64,000 bases of DNA, taken from assembly GCA_013350335.1 (NCBI GenBank), contig CM023533.1, forward strand, positions 31,354,869 through 31,418,868. The letters run 5' to 3'. Position 1 is the first letter of the stretch, and every line of letters starts with the position of its first letter. The position numbers and the translations under genes are program-made. The notes beneath the pieces were generated by a model. It made no database searches, was not told the origin of the DNA, and saw only the letters and a list, made by a program, of their open reading frames with translations. Below, one piece after another: positions 62,182-64,000 of the stretch. Source of the DNA: Chimonanthus salicifolius. Its lineage: Eukaryota > Streptophyta > Magnoliopsida > Laurales > Calycanthaceae.

Positions 62182-64000
62182 ATGGTTCAAGACAACCCTA
62201 ATTCTGAATCACCTCAGCGAAAGCCGGGTCTCTTAAGAGATCAGGTTCAACTGGTAAAGAGAAAGGATTCTGATCGTTATGAAATTGTACCAATTCAAGA
62301 ATCACTGTCATTTGAGAAAGGTTTCTTTATTGTGATTCGTGCATGCCAGCTGTTGGCACAGAAGAATGATGGGATAATATTGGTTGGGTTAGCGGGCCCC
62401 TCTGGGGCCGGGAAGACGGTATTCACTGAGAAGGTGCTCAATTTTATGCCCAGCATAGCTGTAATATCAATGGACATGTACAACGATTCCAGTCGTATTA
62501 TTGACGGCAATTTTGATGGTAATTCCTGAGCTTTATTAGTCAACAATGAGTTAGTGTGTAACTTCTTCAAAAAATAAATAAATAATTAAAAAAGAAGATG
62601 AAGAAGGAAAAAAAATGAGAGTTTGTGTGTTCCTCTTGACTCTTGAGAATACCATTCTTGTGTTTCTTTGACATGGGCATATACAATGTTTCATTGTACC
62701 ATTCTTTCATCATCATTTTCGTCATAAGCCAAAGTCCGATCTATCCGGGGTCAGCTTTTTGAGTGCTCCTCCACCAATTAGCTCTATCATAGACCATAAA
62801 TTCAATTACTCGACTATCTAACATGTCTTTTTTTATCCCATCCCTCCATATTTTTAGTGGTCTACCCCTCCTTGTGCCTACAATTTGTAGCCTTTCAACT
62901 CAACGTATTGGGGTTGTCTTTGGTCTTCTACTTACATGACTAAACCACCTCCAACATGTGCAGCGATTTTTTTGGCGATAGTAAGTTCTTAATCATTCAT
63001 ATCATCTTTATTATGGATTGCTAATCCTACAAACTATGAGGCATTTTCTTATTTATTTTCTATTGGAAAGACCCAAGTAGGATCTGTAGGATCACCTCAT
63101 CATCCAATTGGGAGATATTTGGATATGGACACAATGTGGGCCCTGCTTATAGCATTGCCGATTGCACAGGAAAATGTCATTTTTTTAAATGATTATCATA
63201 TTAAACTAGTTAAAGGAACCAAAACACATGGCAATCTTTCTCATGATTGAATGTTTTAACAGACCCACGCTTGACAGACTATGACACTTTGCTTGAAAAT
63301 ATTCATGGTTTGAAAGAAGGAAAGCCTGTTCAGGTGCCAATATATGATTTCAAGTCAAGTTGTCGTACAGGATACAGGTTGGATCTCTCTCCATCCAATT
63401 ATACATCTCAGCATTTTCATATAATAAATGAAATATTTGTATCATCTTTTCATTAGCTTTATTATTTTTTCTTAAAATTCTACCTTTACTGCCAACAGAA
63501 CACTTGAAGTCCCCAGCTCGCGTATTGTAATCATTGAAGGAATCTATGCTTTGAGCGAAAGGTTGCGGCCTGCCCTTGATCTTAGAGTGTCTGTGACAGG
63601 TGGCATCCACTTTGACCTGGTGAAAAGAGTTCTACGAGACATACAGCGTGCTGGCCAAGAGCCAGAAGAAATAATTCATCAAATCTCCGAAACAGTGTGG
63701 TCACTTTCCCGTGCTTTATTTTGGATGCATGCAGTATATATTTGAAAATGTGGGATAAACTGCTAATATTCCATGTACTTTAATGTTCCATGTGTTATAG
63801 AGCCTAGACATACAACTATGGTATCTATTCTTTTCTAGGTTGGAATGTCTATGAGATCAATCAAAGTGCACGGGGCTCCTTTTACATAGACATGAATGAG
63901 TTTTGCAATGTCTAAAAATAATAGTATGAGTTGTATGGGCAGTTTCTAGCAAGTAAATATACTAGGGCGAACCACTGGTTCGGCTATACAAGCTGTGCTT
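62182..64000 (+). CDS. Uridine kinase-like/CYTH fusion protein (TTM1/TTM2 type), 5' part
   Basis: In Arabidopsis, TTM1 and TTM2 are tail-anchored fusions of a P-loop uridine-kinase-like domain and a CYTH (triphosphate tunnel) domain, reported as pyrophosphatases with roles in senescence and defence. Three exons are visible: 62182-62518, 63263-63377 and 63499 to about 63694. They join in frame (GAT G|AC, AG|A). The P-loop AGPSGAGKT is at residues 71-79, followed by the kinase blocks ISMDMYND, DPRLTDYDTLLENI, VPIYDFK and IIEGIYALSERLRP. The third exon's donor is GTGTGG or the GTGG two bases later. The next exons, including CYTH, lie beyond the window. Introns hold an RTE LINE remnant. The long N-terminus before the P-loop fits the plant fusion, not bacterial uridine kinases. 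Confidence 0.9.
62690..62985 (-). mobile_element. RTE-type LINE C-terminal fragment
   Basis: On the minus strand one frame reads RWFSHVSRRP, later RRGRPLKIWRDGIKKDM and DRANWW, the C-terminal block of plant RTE elements (RWFGHV.RRP ... GRPK..W). It has at least one internal stop. It is antisense in the first coding intron of the kinase gene. Confidence 0.8.

Noticed and set aside
63800..63900. A further exon of the kinase gene after the acceptor-like TTTTCTAG at about 63839
   Set aside because: The following bases (gttggaatgtctatgag) do not give the expected continuation of the family after 'SET(V)', and a stop appears soon, so this is treated as intron.

Overview
The window is nuclear DNA of a flowering plant. 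Six protein-coding genes of plant families are recognisable, several with canonical GT-AG introns. They sit in AT-rich DNA full of decayed LINEs, SINE-like repeats, LTR fragments and short non-autonomous DNA transposons. The very long, transposon-filled introns suggest a woody dicot or magnoliid-type genome rather than a grass, but the species cannot be told from the sequence. I see no rRNA genes, functional tRNA genes, CRISPR arrays or organellar DNA.

Layout. 0-4.7 kb: two weak plus-strand exon candidates and a minus-strand SOFL (SOB FIVE-LIKE) gene. 4.7-17.9 kb: gene-poor, with SINE and MITE copies, a broken GLUTAMINE DUMPER gene at 13 kb, and a LINE split by a 496-bp insertion with a 9-bp duplication. 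18.0-35.6 kb: one complete plus-strand ceramide synthase gene (LAG1/LOH type), six exons coding 300 aa across 17.5 kb. Its introns hold LINE pieces, a long inverted repeat around a SINE, a miniature LTR element (TRIM) and a damaged Ty1-copia element with a rearranged LTR. 36-40 kb: two members of a MITE family rich in ATCGGCCGAT, a small LTR, a copia LTR fragment and a 5'-truncated retroposon. 40.4-43.2 kb: a two-exon minus-strand CONSTANS-LIKE gene. 43.3-50.2 kb: repeats, including SINEs, a LINE 3' part and a hAT-type MITE. 50.45-53.46 kb: a four-exon plus-strand class III peroxidase of the Peroxidase 11 type. 54.8-55.9 kb: an intronless minus-strand fasciclin-like arabinogalactan protein. 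56-62 kb: repeats and the presumed 5' UTR intron of the last gene. 62.2 kb to the end: the first three coding exons of a uridine-kinase/CYTH fusion gene of the TTM1/TTM2 type, running off the window.

The genes do not form a pathway; they are ordinary neighbours acting in sphingolipid synthesis, transcription, cell wall and secretion, and phosphate metabolism. I did not find a new gene system. The most informative material is the transposon record. There are two families of short hAT-like elements with readable 8-bp target duplications, a copia LTR with an inverted duplication joined at a microhomology, a TRIM whose polypurine tract has become a 27-bp G run, and a GDU pseudogene with a decayed 21-bp triplication.
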